Positions 1-7,701 of a DNA stretch of 28,048 nucleotides are shown in pieces. This stretch comes from DASWJQ01 sp036397095 (lineage in GTDB: Bacteria; Chloroflexota; Anaerolineae; Anaerolineales; E44-bin32). The notes under the pieces were generated by a model. That model worked only from the letters and a program-made list of their open reading frames with translations. It had not been told where the DNA came from and searched no databases. A program made the position numbers and the translations under genes. The stretch is from positions 1 to 28,048 of the forward strand of contig DASWJQ010000076.1 of the NCBI GenBank assembly GCA_036397095.1, read 5' to 3'. Positions within the stretch are counted from its first letter, which is position 1, and every line of letters starts with the position of its first letter.

Positions 1-778
1 CGCCGTCCTGCTCCTGATTTTCCGGGACACCATTCTGTCCCTGGTGGCCAGCGTGCAGATCAGCACGCAGGACCTGGTCAAGGAGGGCGACTGGATCGAG
101 GTCCCAAGCTATGGCGCCGACGGCGATGTCGTCAACATGTCGCTGCACACGATCAAAGTGCAGAACTTCGACAAGACCTTCAGCGTGATCCCGACGCACA
201 TGATCACCCAGGTCGCCTACCGCAACTGGCGCGGCATGCAGGAAAGCGGCGGCCGCAGGATCAAACGGGCCATTCACATGGATCTGGCCAGCGTCCGGTT
301 CTGTGATGCGGCCATGCTGGACCGCTTCCGCAAGGTCGATGTTCTCCAGCCGTTCCTGGACAAGAAGATCGCGGAGATCGATCAGGAGAACCGGGAACGT
401 GGGATCGAGGCCGACAGCATGCTCGACGGTAGGCAGTTGACCAACATTGGCGCCTTTCGCGCCTATCTCGAAGCCTACCTGGGAACGCACCCGGGGATCC
501 ACACCGTGGGTATGGCCTTCCTGGTGCGCCAGTTGGCGCCGGGACCTACCGGGCTACCGCTCGAGGTTTACGTTTTTACCAAGACGACCGATTGGGTGAC
601 GTACGAGCAAACGCAAGCGGACGTGTTCGACCACCTGCTTGCGTCAGTCCCCTATTTCGACCTGCGTGTATTCCAGGAGCCGACCGGCTTTGATTTTGGC
701 GCCATGGCCGGAGCTACGGCTCGGGGCCTGTTGGGTCAGCCTTCGGAGTCCGTTGGGTCGCCAGCCCTACGCCAGTAG
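1..778 (+). CDS. ybdG: YbdG/MscM-type mechanosensitive channel, 5' end missing
   Basis: This is the C-terminal 258 residues of a small-conductance mechanosensitive channel of the MscS superfamily, an inner-membrane pore that releases solutes on hypoosmotic shock. The reading frame is open from base 2 to the window edge, so the start and most transmembrane helices lie outside. The GTG at 44 is internal, because the preceding codons encode the end of the pore helix (LLLIFRDTILSLVASVQ). The MscS beta domain follows, with GDWIEVPSYGADGDV, NFDKTFSVIPTH and NWRGMQESGGRRIKR. The cytoplasmic C-terminal part contains TNIGAFRAYL, VRQLAPGPTGLPLEVY and QADVFDHLL, all close to E. coli YbdG as I remember it. 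The last 43 bases overlap the convergent gene at 736-1296, so the two genes share 3' ends. Family identity is firm. The subfamily name rests on recalled YbdG motifs. Confidence 0.9.
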   Translation, partial: AVLLLIFRDTILSLVASVQISTQDLVKEGDWIEVPSYGADGDVVNMSLHTIKVQNFDKTFSVIPTHMITQVAYRNWRGMQESGGRRIKRAIHMDLASVRFCDAAMLDRFRKVDVLQPFLDKKIAEIDQENRERGIEADSMLDGRQLTNIGAFRAYLEAYLGTHPGIHTVGMAFLVRQLAPGPTGLPLEVYVFTKTTDWVTYEQTQADVFDHLLASVPYFDLRVFQEPTGFDFGAMAGATARGLLGQPSESVGSPALRQ

Positions 779-1296
779 CGAAGCAAGGTCGAGCCATCGT
801 TGAAACCCAACGGGAACAACGACCCGAGGGTGAAGATCAGCAGGCTGTCCGCCGCCAATAGGATGGCCAACCATTGCCATCGGCCCGTCGGCTCCAGCAA
901 GCCTGCCATGAGGAGTGAGGCAACCCCCAACGCCAGGCTGATCAGCGGACCACCGGTTGCGCGGCGCCTGTGTTCGGCAGCGGTCAGCGGCCGTTCATCG
1001 GTTGGATAGAGTGAGGTCCCAAGCCAGCCCCATAGCCGGACACCGGCCATCGGCGCGCCCACCGATCGGGCCGCCAGCGCGTGGCCGAAGTGGTGCACCA
1101 ACAGCGCCAGCCAATGGACTCCGGCCGCTGCTAGGCCGACGGCCAGCGCCGTCGCCCAGGGTCTAGATTGCGTTAGAACCCAGCCGGCGATCAGCGCCAC
1201 GGTGAGGCCGACGGCTGGCAGGGCGCTCCATCTGGCCTCGATTCGCCACGACCGCAGTCCTAGCGTAAATGCCGCCTCCGATCGTATGAACCTCAT
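736..1296 (-). CDS. M50/site-2-protease-like membrane protein with degenerate HHFGH motif
   Basis: A 186-residue membrane protein with hydrophobic segments near residues 27-42, 47-68, 115-133 and 140-162. It has the layout of an M50 (site-2 protease) zinc metallopeptidase. A helix ends in VHHFGHALAARSVG at residues 67-80, where active members have HExxH. A later helix carries FPLGFNDG at 161-168, matching the second zinc-ligand motif (NPLPLDGG-like). The catalytic Glu of HExxH is His here (H68-H69-F-G-H72), so peptide-bond hydrolysis is unlikely even though the metal ligands H68, H72 and D167 remain. The ATG at 1296 has no good Shine-Dalgarno, so the start is uncertain. The gene converges on and overlaps the mechanosensitive channel gene by 43 bases. 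It could be a pseudo-protease acting as a binding or regulatory membrane protein. Confidence 0.72.
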   Translation of the reverse strand: MRFIRSEAAFTLGLRSWRIEARWSALPAVGLTVALIAGWVLTQSRPWATALAVGLAAAGVHWLALLVHHFGHALAARSVGAPMAGVRLWGWLGTSLYPTDERPLTAAEHRRRATGGPLISLALGVASLLMAGLLEPTGRWQWLAILLAADSLLIFTLGSLFPLGFNDGSTLLRYWRRAGDPTDSEG

Positions 1297-1350
1297 CGGC
1301 GGGCCAATGATTTCGTCAACGACGTGTCCGGCCTGTGTTCGCAGGCATAC

Positions 1351-1761
1351 TCAGCCTTCCACCTCATCAACCCCGGTGGCAAAGAATTCGGCCATTGGTT
1401 CGAAATAGGACTCGAGCCAGCCCTGCTTGTACTGCATGCCATGGGCCGGCAGGTTCGTGTGACGCAACGTGATCAACGTCCCGGAGTCGGCTGGTTCAAA
1501 CTGGATCTCAAGCAGTGAGTCGTCCTCGTCCGAGGCAAACTCGGTTGTGCGCCATGCCTGCAGTATGCGGCTATGCGCCGTGAGCGCCAGATTACGCCCC
1601 TGGATGTAGCCGTCCCAAGCTTCGAACGAGGCGCCGACCCGATCGCTGACCCTGGCCGGAGCACCGGTCATGGCCGCGTGCTGGTCCGAGTCAAGCCACG
1701 AACGGTAGACGGTCTCTGGTGGCGCCGGGATCAGGACTGATACCTCAAACGCAACCGTCAT
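1351..1761 (-). CDS. SRPBCC/AHSA1-like domain protein
   Basis: A 136-residue cytoplasmic protein of the START/Bet v1-like SRPBCC superfamily, AHSA1 branch, whose members bind hydrophobic ligands or act as co-chaperone-like domains. The N-terminus has the signature of the family (VSVLIPAPPETVYRSWLDS, a beta strand followed by the first helix). The C-terminal half has the antiparallel strands (LLEIQFEPADSGTLITLRHTNLP) and closes with the long helix containing QGWLESYFEPMAEFF. I chose the ATG at 1761 because GGGAGG lies five to six bases upstream (GGAGGTGAGGATG). A longer in-frame reading to 1830 adds residues with no domain match. The specific ligand cannot be told. A second SRPBCC gene lies at 10587-11033 but is not a close copy. 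Confidence 0.85.
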   Translation of the reverse strand: MTVAFEVSVLIPAPPETVYRSWLDSDQHAAMTGAPARVSDRVGASFEAWDGYIQGRNLALTAHSRILQAWRTTEFASDEDDSLLEIQFEPADSGTLITLRHTNLPAHGMQYKQGWLESYFEPMAEFFATGVDEVEG

Positions 1762-1860
1762 CCTCACCTCCCCCCGGCCGATGGTCCGGCCGTTAGAACC
1801 CATTGTGACAGAGCGCCCGGTGGCTGACAAGCCAGACTTGGCAGCCGGAATGCGCCGCCC

Positions 1861-2361
1861 CTATTCCGACCCGATTTCCAGCACAAGTTCCGGGCTGCAG
1901 CACGGGTCGACCAACACCCGGTGTACCCCCGGCGCCAAATACGCTCCAAACGGCTGGTCGAGCAGCCAGCTTGCACCCGGCGCCAGTTGGGCCCGGTGAA
2001 TTCCAATCGAGATGCTCAGCGGGCGTTCTGCCGCGTTGGTCAGCGACAACCGCTGTGTTGGGCCGACGACCGTGCAGCGCGGCTCCGGAATATCAGGGAG
2101 CAAGCGGACCTGGACTACGGCGGTCTCGGGCCGGGCGCAGATGCCGGCGGCCGGCTGGTCGGCATAGGGCGTGGCCAACGTGTCGGGCTGGCGGGTTGGC
2201 TGCGAGAGCGAAGAAGTCGCAGCGTCGGTTGCTTGCGGGGACGAGAGAAATCGGCAGCTCATACTCATGGACACAAGCAGAACAACCGCCACCGGCAACC
2301 AGATCCAGTGCCGTGCCTCAATGCAATCGACACGGCCAGTACGTGGAGGGTCGGATGACAT
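1861..2361 (-). CDS. Hypothetical lipoprotein
   Basis: A 166-residue protein of unknown function. Residues 1-18 are polar, followed by a hydrophobic stretch (WIWLPVAVVLLVSMSMSC) that ends at a Cys. This looks like a lipoprotein signal, although SMSC is an imperfect lipobox. A Thr/Ser/Pro-rich linker follows. The C-terminal half is beta-rich and contains paired cysteines (CARPETAVVQVRLL, PEPRCTVVG, VDPCCSPELVLEIG), so an extracytoplasmic disulfide-bonded domain is likely. The ATG at 2361 follows AGGA by seven bases. The gene starts only nine bases after the KimA-like transporter stop, so the two are probably co-transcribed and the protein may work at the same membrane. No family was recognised. 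Confidence 0.68.
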   Translation of the reverse strand: MSSDPPRTGRVDCIEARHWIWLPVAVVLLVSMSMSCRFLSSPQATDAATSSLSQPTRQPDTLATPYADQPAAGICARPETAVVQVRLLPDIPEPRCTVVGPTQRLSLTNAAERPLSISIGIHRAQLAPGASWLLDQPFGAYLAPGVHRVLVDPCCSPELVLEIGSE

Positions 2362-2370
2362 TCAACCGTC

Positions 2371-4209
2371 CTAGTGTCTGAGATGGTAGGGAACATCGAT
2401 GATGACACGCTGGAAACCCATACGCCGCCGCCGGTACAAGAGCGCGGCCTTCAGAATCCAAGCGGTCTGATTGTGTAGCAATGAGTGCCACCACCTGGCC
2501 GGCACAAACTCCGGCAATACGACAGCCGCCAGCTGACCGTCGTTGTGATCCAGGTCCTGCTTATCCAGGAACGCTAGCAGGGGAGCCACCAGGTTGCGTT
2601 TGGGCGAAGGGATGATTTCCAGTGGCAGGTCCGGAAACCAGTGCGACCAATCCTTCAGCACTTCGGGGGTCTTGTCAGGCTCCAACTCAACATAAGCCCC
2701 GACAATCTGATTGGAGATGGACCGGGCTAGATTGACCGCTTCAACCACGCCGCGATGCACACCTGAGACCGGAATCACGAGCCGCGCTGGCGGCCGAGGT
2801 TTGAGCGATGGTGGCAGGCCTCGCAATGTCAGGTCGGCCCGCACCACGTCATAGTGATATCGAATACGACGGAAAAGCCAAACCAACAGCACCAGCGCGC
2901 CGAAGACGAGCCATGCGCCGCGCACGAAGTTTGCCAGGGTAAGAATGACGATCGCCCCCAGTGTTATCGACGCGCCCAGTGCATTCCAGGTCGCCTTAAA
3001 GCCCCAGCTCACTTCCCGCTGCCTGATCCAGTGTGACACCATACCAGCCTGTGACAAGGTAAACGCGATGAACACCCCAACGGCGAAGAGCGGCACAATT
3101 CGATGGCTCTCGCCCCCAAAGCCGATCATGACCAGGGCTGTCCCACCTGCCAGCAACAGGATTGCATTGGAGAAAACCATCCTGTCCCCGGCGTGTGACA
3201 ACTGGCGGGGCAAGTACCCGTCCTTGGCCAGCATGGCGGCGATGCGAGGAAAACCGGCGAAACTGGTATTGGCGGCCACCGCCAGAATCGCCAGGGTCAT
3301 CGCCTGCATCAGATAGTAAGCCAGGCCACTACCCAACACATGCCGAGCCAGGGCGCTCAAAATGGTCTCGGAGTCCTCAACCACCAATCCAGCCCGCTGC
3401 ACAAGCAACGCGCTGCCCAAGAACAGCACGGCCATCAGACCGCCAAGCGCTAGTAGGGTTGCGCGGGCATTGGCCACACGCGGCCGCTGAAAACTGGGAA
3501 CCCCGTTGCTGATGGCTTCGATACCGGTTAGCGCTGTGCACCCCGAGGCAAATGCCCGCAGGACGAATTCCCCCCCTGCCTGAGGAGGTCGACCAGGCCA
3601 AAGTGTCCCAACGGAGATTTCTGGTCGCAGTTCCAGCCAGCCGCTAACCAGCAGGAAGCCGACCGCGCCCAGAAAACCGTAGACGGGCACAACCATCAAC
3701 CAGGACATTTCCTGGGCGCCCCGCAGATTGACAAGAGTGATGATGACCAGCACGGCAAGAGCCAGCGGCAGTTTGTAGGGCCATAACCAGGGCAAGGCTG
3801 AGGCGATCGCTTCAAGCCCGGCCGTAAGGCTGACCGCCGCCGTCAGCAGGTAGGCCACTAAGATCGAAGCGCCCGCCAATTGGCCGGCGGCAGGGCCCAA
3901 GTTCTGACTGGCAACCGAGTAGGATCCACCGCCACTCGGATAAGCGGACAGGGATTGCGAGTAGGACACAGTCACGACTATGAGCAAGCCGACGATGGCC
4001 ACCGCGACCGGGCCATAGAAAGCAAGGCCGGCCGATCCCAGAATGGACAGAGCCAGGTAGATTTCCTGGTTGGCGTACGCAATCGAAGACAGGCCGTCCG
4101 GCGAGAAAGCTGCCAGCGCCCGCCATTTTGGCAGTTCGCCGGGCGCTGTTCCCCCGCCGTTGGTGGGCGGCCCTGTGAGTAAGATCCGCAGCTGGGCAAG
4201 TGGGCTCAT
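2371..4209 (-). CDS. KimA-like APC-superfamily potassium/amino-acid transporter
   Basis: A 612-residue inner-membrane secondary transporter of the APC superfamily with about twelve transmembrane helices and a cytoplasmic C-terminal region of about 150 residues. The first helix reads FSPDGLSSIAYANQEIYLAL. In Bacillus KimA (YdaO), the proton-coupled high-affinity K+ importer, the equivalent stretch carries the K+-site Asp and Tyr seven residues apart (D36 and Y43 as I recall). Here D38 and Y45 keep that spacing. YPSGGGSYSVASQNLG in the third helix is typical of the same branch. The soluble C-terminus (RLVIPVSGVHRGVVEAVNLA) resembles the KimA C-terminal domain. The ATG at 4209 was chosen over an in-frame TTG at 4227. 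Neither has a clear Shine-Dalgarno. No c-di-AMP (ydaO) riboswitch is evident in the 150 bases upstream. An amino-acid permease is the alternative. Confidence 0.85.
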   Translation of the reverse strand: MSPLAQLRILLTGPPTNGGGTAPGELPKWRALAAFSPDGLSSIAYANQEIYLALSILGSAGLAFYGPVAVAIVGLLIVVTVSYSQSLSAYPSGGGSYSVASQNLGPAAGQLAGASILVAYLLTAAVSLTAGLEAIASALPWLWPYKLPLALAVLVIITLVNLRGAQEMSWLMVVPVYGFLGAVGFLLVSGWLELRPEISVGTLWPGRPPQAGGEFVLRAFASGCTALTGIEAISNGVPSFQRPRVANARATLLALGGLMAVLFLGSALLVQRAGLVVEDSETILSALARHVLGSGLAYYLMQAMTLAILAVAANTSFAGFPRIAAMLAKDGYLPRQLSHAGDRMVFSNAILLLAGGTALVMIGFGGESHRIVPLFAVGVFIAFTLSQAGMVSHWIRQREVSWGFKATWNALGASITLGAIVILTLANFVRGAWLVFGALVLLVWLFRRIRYHYDVVRADLTLRGLPPSLKPRPPARLVIPVSGVHRGVVEAVNLARSISNQIVGAYVELEPDKTPEVLKDWSHWFPDLPLEIIPSPKRNLVAPLLAFLDKQDLDHNDGQLAAVVLPEFVPARWWHSLLHNQTAWILKAALLYRRRRMGFQRVIIDVPYHLRH

Positions 4210-4363
4210 GGGAAGGCGGGGAACCAATTAGGACGAAGATCTCATGACGTGTCGACTGCCTAGCGTCGGAGAGCGCTCATCATTGGAATCTTAGGACCGA
4301 TCCATGATTACCGCACTAGCAAACTGTCATGCCGATTGGCGCCTTCTGACAGGCGCGATTGGT

Positions 4364-4603
4364 TCAATGTGGGCGGCCCTCGCCTGCGTCGGACTTGGCC
4401 AGAACGCGAACAACAAGGGTCGCCAGCAAGCGCTCGGTCGCCTGCGCCACTTCATCAATGGCTGTCTCGTAGGCCGGCGTGTTGGCCTGCGACGGTCTGT
4501 GGAACCCGGAGACCTTGCGCACGTACTGGCGGGCGGCAGCTCGGATCTCCTCCCGGGTGGCGGGCTGTCCGGCCACCCGCAATTGTTTGATGCTTCGGCA
4601 CAT
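4364..4603 (-). CDS. DUF2277 family protein
   Basis: A 79-residue soluble protein matching the small DUF2277 family, whose function is not known. The hallmark N-terminus MCRSIKQL is followed by PATREEIRAAARQYVRKVSGFHRPSQAN and IDEVAQATERLLATL, which is the whole domain. The reading frame stays open upstream to 4828, but the family begins at the Met of MCR, so the ATG at 4603 is chosen, with AGAGGTAG about ten bases upstream. The gene is divergent from the glycosyltransferase at 4780, so the 176 bases between them must hold both promoters. Family identity is strong and role is unknown. Confidence 0.88.
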   Translation of the reverse strand: MCRSIKQLRVAGQPATREEIRAAARQYVRKVSGFHRPSQANTPAYETAIDEVAQATERLLATLVVRVLAKSDAGEGRPH

Positions 4604-4779
4604 GGCAGAGACTACCTCTCGCGCGAGTTCGGTCCAGGCCGACATCCTACCACCTACGCCCGGCGCTGCTTGCGGGGTCTGGCGGCAGGTAGAATTACGC
4701 CTATGTCCGACTGCGCCCCCACCCTGCCCCGCTGTCACCCTGATTATCACAGCGCCCGCCGAAGAAGGCGATCCTGGTC

Positions 4780-6738
4780 TTGAACCGGACAACTCCCCGC
4801 CGTCACCTGCTGGCTGAACACTGGCCAATTGCCGTGATCCTGGTCGTCGGGCTTGTGCTCATCGCCTGGCTGGGCAACGACTTTGGCATGACGTTCGACG
4901 AGGAGCGCAACGTCCAGAAGGGCGAAACTGCACTTGGCGTGTACTTTGGTGACCAGACCTACTTCACGCTAGACAGCCTGGCGGATCATGGCACGGTCTA
5001 CTTCATGTTGTTCTCGGCCACCTCGCGCACGATCCACAGACTGTTCCCTTCTTGGACAGAAGCTGATGGGCGCCATGCGACACACTTCGCCATGTTCTTG
5101 GTGGCGGTGTTGTCGGTCTACGTGTTGAGCGTGAAGCTGGTCGGCCGGCAGTGGGCCTGGCTGGCTCCGTTGCTCTTTGCCACCCAACCGCTGCTGTTCG
5201 GCAACGGTTTCATCAACCAGAAGGACACGCCGTTCATGGCGTTGTTCACCGCTACCGTCGCCGCCGGCGTAGTGGCGGTGGATGCCTGGCGGCCGGCCAC
5301 AATTATGCCCAGCGGCCTATCGGCGGGGGCGATTCGGGCCCGGTTCAATGAATGGCGGCGGGATTTCCGGATTGACTGGGACCGACAACAACGCTGGCAG
5401 AGATGGGTATTAGGTGGCATGGCCGTTGTGCTGGCGATCGTCAGTCTGGATCTGCTGCTGATCGGCGGGCTGCGCTCGTTGGGCCATCAACTGCTGACGG
5501 CCGCCTATGCCGGCAACGGGCCCGAACCCATCCAATCCCTTTTTGACCGGATCGCAACTGATGCCTATAAGACCGAGCTAGCTACTTACCATGGCAAGCT
5601 GGATGTCAATCTCGACTTGCTGCGCTACCCGCTGATCGCCGCAGGCTGGTTTGTGGGGCTGTTCGTCGCCAGCCTGTCTATGCCCCGGCTGGCCCGCTCA
5701 TGGGGCTTTTCGTGGGACTCGATGCGCCAGCCGTGGTGGTGGGCATCGGCAGTCCTACTCGGCGCCACGATTTGTGTGCGGCAGCTCGGCCTGTTTGCCG
5801 GCGGCCTGGTCAGCCTGTATATGCTCTATCGCCGCCAGGCGCAGAGCCTATTTCCTCTTGTCTTGTACTGGGCATTAGCTCCGTTAGTCACTGTTGCAAC
5901 CTGGCCCTACCTGTGGGCCGATCCAATCGGCCGCTTCACGGAGAGTTTCCTGCTGGCCACTAGCTTCCCGTCGCACCGCGCCTTCTACCGCGGCACGTGG
6001 ACGTCCTCCGCCCATTTGCCGTGGCACTATTATCCGACCTTCCTCGGCATCCAGCTCACCGAGCCGGTCGTCCTGCTGCTCGTCGGCGGCCTGGTCCTGG
6101 CCGCCTGGCGCCTGCTGCGACGACAAAGGGGCTGGGGCCTGACCGCCCTGCTCTTGGTTTGGGTGAGCGTGCCGCTGGCGGGCCTGCTCTTCTTCGACAT
6201 GACGGTGTACGGCAACATCCGCCATCTGCTGTTCACGCTGCCACCTCTGCTGATCTTGGCCGGGCAAGCGCTCGGCGTGCTCGCCGCCAAGCTGGCCCGC
6301 CGCTGGCAACAAGCGGCACTCATCGGATTGGTGCTCCTGCCCGGTGTTGTCGGGATCGCCCGCATGCATCCTTATGCCTACGTCTACTACAACGCATTCG
6401 TCGGAGGTTCCAGCGGCGCTTTTGGTCAATATGAACTCGACCGGCAGTGCGTTTCGCTGCGCGAAGGCATTGAGTACGTTAGTCAGATTGCCGAGCCAGG
6501 CGCAGTGGTCATGCTGCCGCGGCAAACCAGCCAGGCGATCCCCTTCGCCCGACCTGACCTGCAGCTGGTGGATATTCGCGTCGACCTGAGCCAGGCGGAC
6601 TATGCGGTCACTTGCTATTGGCCACGAACAGAGGACTACTCGCAAGAGGGCTTTGAGGTCATCTACCAGGTGCGGCGCGGACAGGCGATTCTGACCGATG
6701 TCTGGGCGCGCACATCCGGCTCGCAGTTCGACGGTTAG
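4780..6738 (+). CDS. GT39/PMT-like membrane glycosyltransferase
   Basis: A 652-residue polytopic membrane protein of the GT-C fold (ArnT/PMT-like, glycosyltransferase family 39 type), expected to move a sugar from a polyprenyl-phosphate donor to a lipid or protein on the outer face of the membrane. After the first helix (residues 16-31) comes FGMTFDEE. The acidic pair there (D40, E41) sits where the catalytic Asp/Glu of the first external loop is found in GT-C enzymes. FINQKDTPFMAL resembles the conserved N-x-K-D motif of bacterial GT39 proteins. About eleven further hydrophobic segments run to residue 535, followed by a soluble C-terminal domain of about 110 residues. The start is a TTG at 4780, preceded by GAAGG at some distance, so it is not certain. 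A 26-codon upstream reading frame overlaps this TTG. Donor and acceptor cannot be told. Confidence 0.82.
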   Translation: MNRTTPRRHLLAEHWPIAVILVVGLVLIAWLGNDFGMTFDEERNVQKGETALGVYFGDQTYFTLDSLADHGTVYFMLFSATSRTIHRLFPSWTEADGRHATHFAMFLVAVLSVYVLSVKLVGRQWAWLAPLLFATQPLLFGNGFINQKDTPFMALFTATVAAGVVAVDAWRPATIMPSGLSAGAIRARFNEWRRDFRIDWDRQQRWQRWVLGGMAVVLAIVSLDLLLIGGLRSLGHQLLTAAYAGNGPEPIQSLFDRIATDAYKTELATYHGKLDVNLDLLRYPLIAAGWFVGLFVASLSMPRLARSWGFSWDSMRQPWWWASAVLLGATICVRQLGLFAGGLVSLYMLYRRQAQSLFPLVLYWALAPLVTVATWPYLWADPIGRFTESFLLATSFPSHRAFYRGTWTSSAHLPWHYYPTFLGIQLTEPVVLLLVGGLVLAAWRLLRRQRGWGLTALLLVWVSVPLAGLLFFDMTVYGNIRHLLFTLPPLLILAGQALGVLAAKLARRWQQAALIGLVLLPGVVGIARMHPYAYVYYNAFVGGSSGAFGQYELDRQCVSLREGIEYVSQIAEPGAVVMLPRQTSQAIPFARPDLQLVDIRVDLSQADYAVTCYWPRTEDYSQEGFEVIYQVRRGQAILTDVWARTSGSQFDG

Positions 6739-6762
6739 CCTTGTTGGTTAAATAGAACCATT

Positions 6763-6790
6763 GTAGGGACGTTGTATACAACGTCCCTAC
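6763..6790. repeat. Perfect 28-bp palindrome between convergent genes
   Basis: The left arm GTAGGGACGTTGTA is followed directly by its exact reverse complement, with no mismatch. It lies 25 bases after the stop of the plus-strand glycosyltransferase and 70 bases beyond the stop of the minus-strand MerR gene. As RNA it could fold from either strand, so it may end transcription from both sides, although no U-tract follows. Palindromes beginning GTAGGG and ending CCCTAC are, from memory, a dispersed repeat type in Chloroflexota and cyanobacteria. Only one copy is present in this window. Confidence 0.85.
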
Positions 6791-6814
6791 GCCATCATCA
6801 CCAGCCCAGGTTCG

Positions 6815-6843
6815 CTGGGACCGCCCGAGTGGGGCGGCCCCAG
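6815..6843. terminator. Hairpin after the MerR/TipAS gene
   Basis: CTGGGACCGCCC pairs with GGGCGGCCCCAG around a five-base loop, a 12-bp stem with one mismatch. It lies 17 bases past the stop of the minus-strand regulator at 6860. On the plus strand it is followed by CTTTCGTT, and on the minus strand there is no T-run. It is therefore only a candidate terminator. Confidence 0.45.
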
Positions 6844-6859
6844 CTTTCGTTCGATGGCT

Positions 6860-7612
6860 TCAGGCAAGCTCGGTGTCGCTGTAGACCTCGATGGCAGCCC
6901 GCATGAAATCAGCCAAGCCTGGCTTGACCTTCTCATAGAATGCCCGGAACTCGGCATGCTCGGCGTACATCTGGCCGATGCCGCGGTAGCGCTCCTCCGG
7001 CACCGGGTAGAAGTTTTCCAACCAGGCGTAGTGTTGGGCGATGGCGGCCTGAACTTGCTTATCGGCCGGGTCGCGGTCCATCAGCTCGGCCAGCAGAACA
7101 GTGACACGACTGCCTTCTTCCTTGACCGCTTCCCACTCGAACTTGCTCATTTTGCGCAGCCGGGTCTCTGTTTGATCGACCTGCTGACCCCACAACGCAC
7201 GCGCTTCCCGCCCGTAACGTTCCGTCTGCTCGGGAGTGAGCCCGTCGAACAGCTCTTCATCCGTTAATGTCATTTTGTCCTCCATTAGCGTATTCAATGT
7301 GCGGTCCACCGTCCGGATCAACCGGCCAAGTCGCTGCCGCCTCTGTTCCAGCCGCCGTTTGTGCTCGGCCAATGCCGTCGTGGTGTCGAAGGCGGGGTCG
7401 GAAAGCAGTGCCTGGATAGCCTCCAACGGCATTTCGAGTTCCCTGTACAGCAGAATCTGCTGCAGCCGGATGAGATCCGACGACCGGTACTGCCGGTAGC
7501 CGGCGGCGGTCCTGGCGGACGGTGGGAGCAGGCCAATTTGGTCATAGTAGTGCAGCGTCCGGACGCTGACACCGGCCAGTTCGGCCAGCTCACCTACGGT
7601 GTAAGCAGACAT
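6860..7612 (-). CDS. MerR-family regulator with TipAS drug-binding domain
   Basis: A 250-residue transcription activator. Residues 1-70 form the MerR winged helix-turn-helix (YTVGELAELAGVSVRTLHYYDQIGLLPPSARTAAGYRQY). Residues about 75-112 are the coiled-coil dimerisation helix. Residues about 117-245 are a TipAS-type ligand domain, shown by YGREARALWG and the conserved helical end QMYAEHAEFRAFYEKVKPGLADFMRAAI. In TipAL and Mta this domain binds thiopeptides or other hydrophobic drugs and activates the regulator's own promoter. The ATG at 7612 follows GGAGG by five bases. The upstream promoter has the MerR-type 19-bp spacer with a dyad, which points to autoregulation. The neighbouring DMT-like transporter gene (7702-8145) lies upstream on the same strand and could be a target, though no second operator is seen. 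Confidence 0.93.
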   Translation of the reverse strand: MSAYTVGELAELAGVSVRTLHYYDQIGLLPPSARTAAGYRQYRSSDLIRLQQILLYRELEMPLEAIQALLSDPAFDTTTALAEHKRRLEQRRQRLGRLIRTVDRTLNTLMEDKMTLTDEELFDGLTPEQTERYGREARALWGQQVDQTETRLRKMSKFEWEAVKEEGSRVTVLLAELMDRDPADKQVQAAIAQHYAWLENFYPVPEERYRGIGQMYAEHAEFRAFYEKVKPGLADFMRAAIEVYSDTELA

Positions 7613-7630
7613 TCCTGCCTCCGGAGGTCA

Positions 7631-7661
7631 AGCATAAACCCTTACGTTGCGTGAGAGTCAA
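7631..7661 (-). promoter_or_regulatory. MerR-type promoter/operator with 19-bp spacer
   Basis: Read on the minus strand, TTGACT (7661-7656) and TATGCT (7636-7631) are separated by exactly 19 bases. The spacer contains the near-perfect dyad CTCACG-CAA-CGTAAG. Overlong 19-bp spacers holding the operator are the hallmark of promoters that MerR proteins activate by DNA twisting. The element ends 18 bases before the ATG of the MerR/TipAS gene, so it is almost certainly that gene's own promoter. Confidence 0.85.
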
Positions 7662-7701
7662 GGGCGATTCGAAGCAGCACTAGCCGAGGGCCGGTCCCCT
7701 G

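Noticed and set aside
4210..4363. c-di-AMP (ydaO) riboswitch upstream of the KimA-like gene
   Set aside because: The gap is short and none of the conserved ydaO core sequence is visible.
5884..6645. 253-codon minus-strand open frame opposite the glycosyltransferase
   Set aside because: It is rich in Gln/Arg/His with no domain and lies fully antisense to a well-supported membrane protein, so it is a shadow of high-GC codon use.
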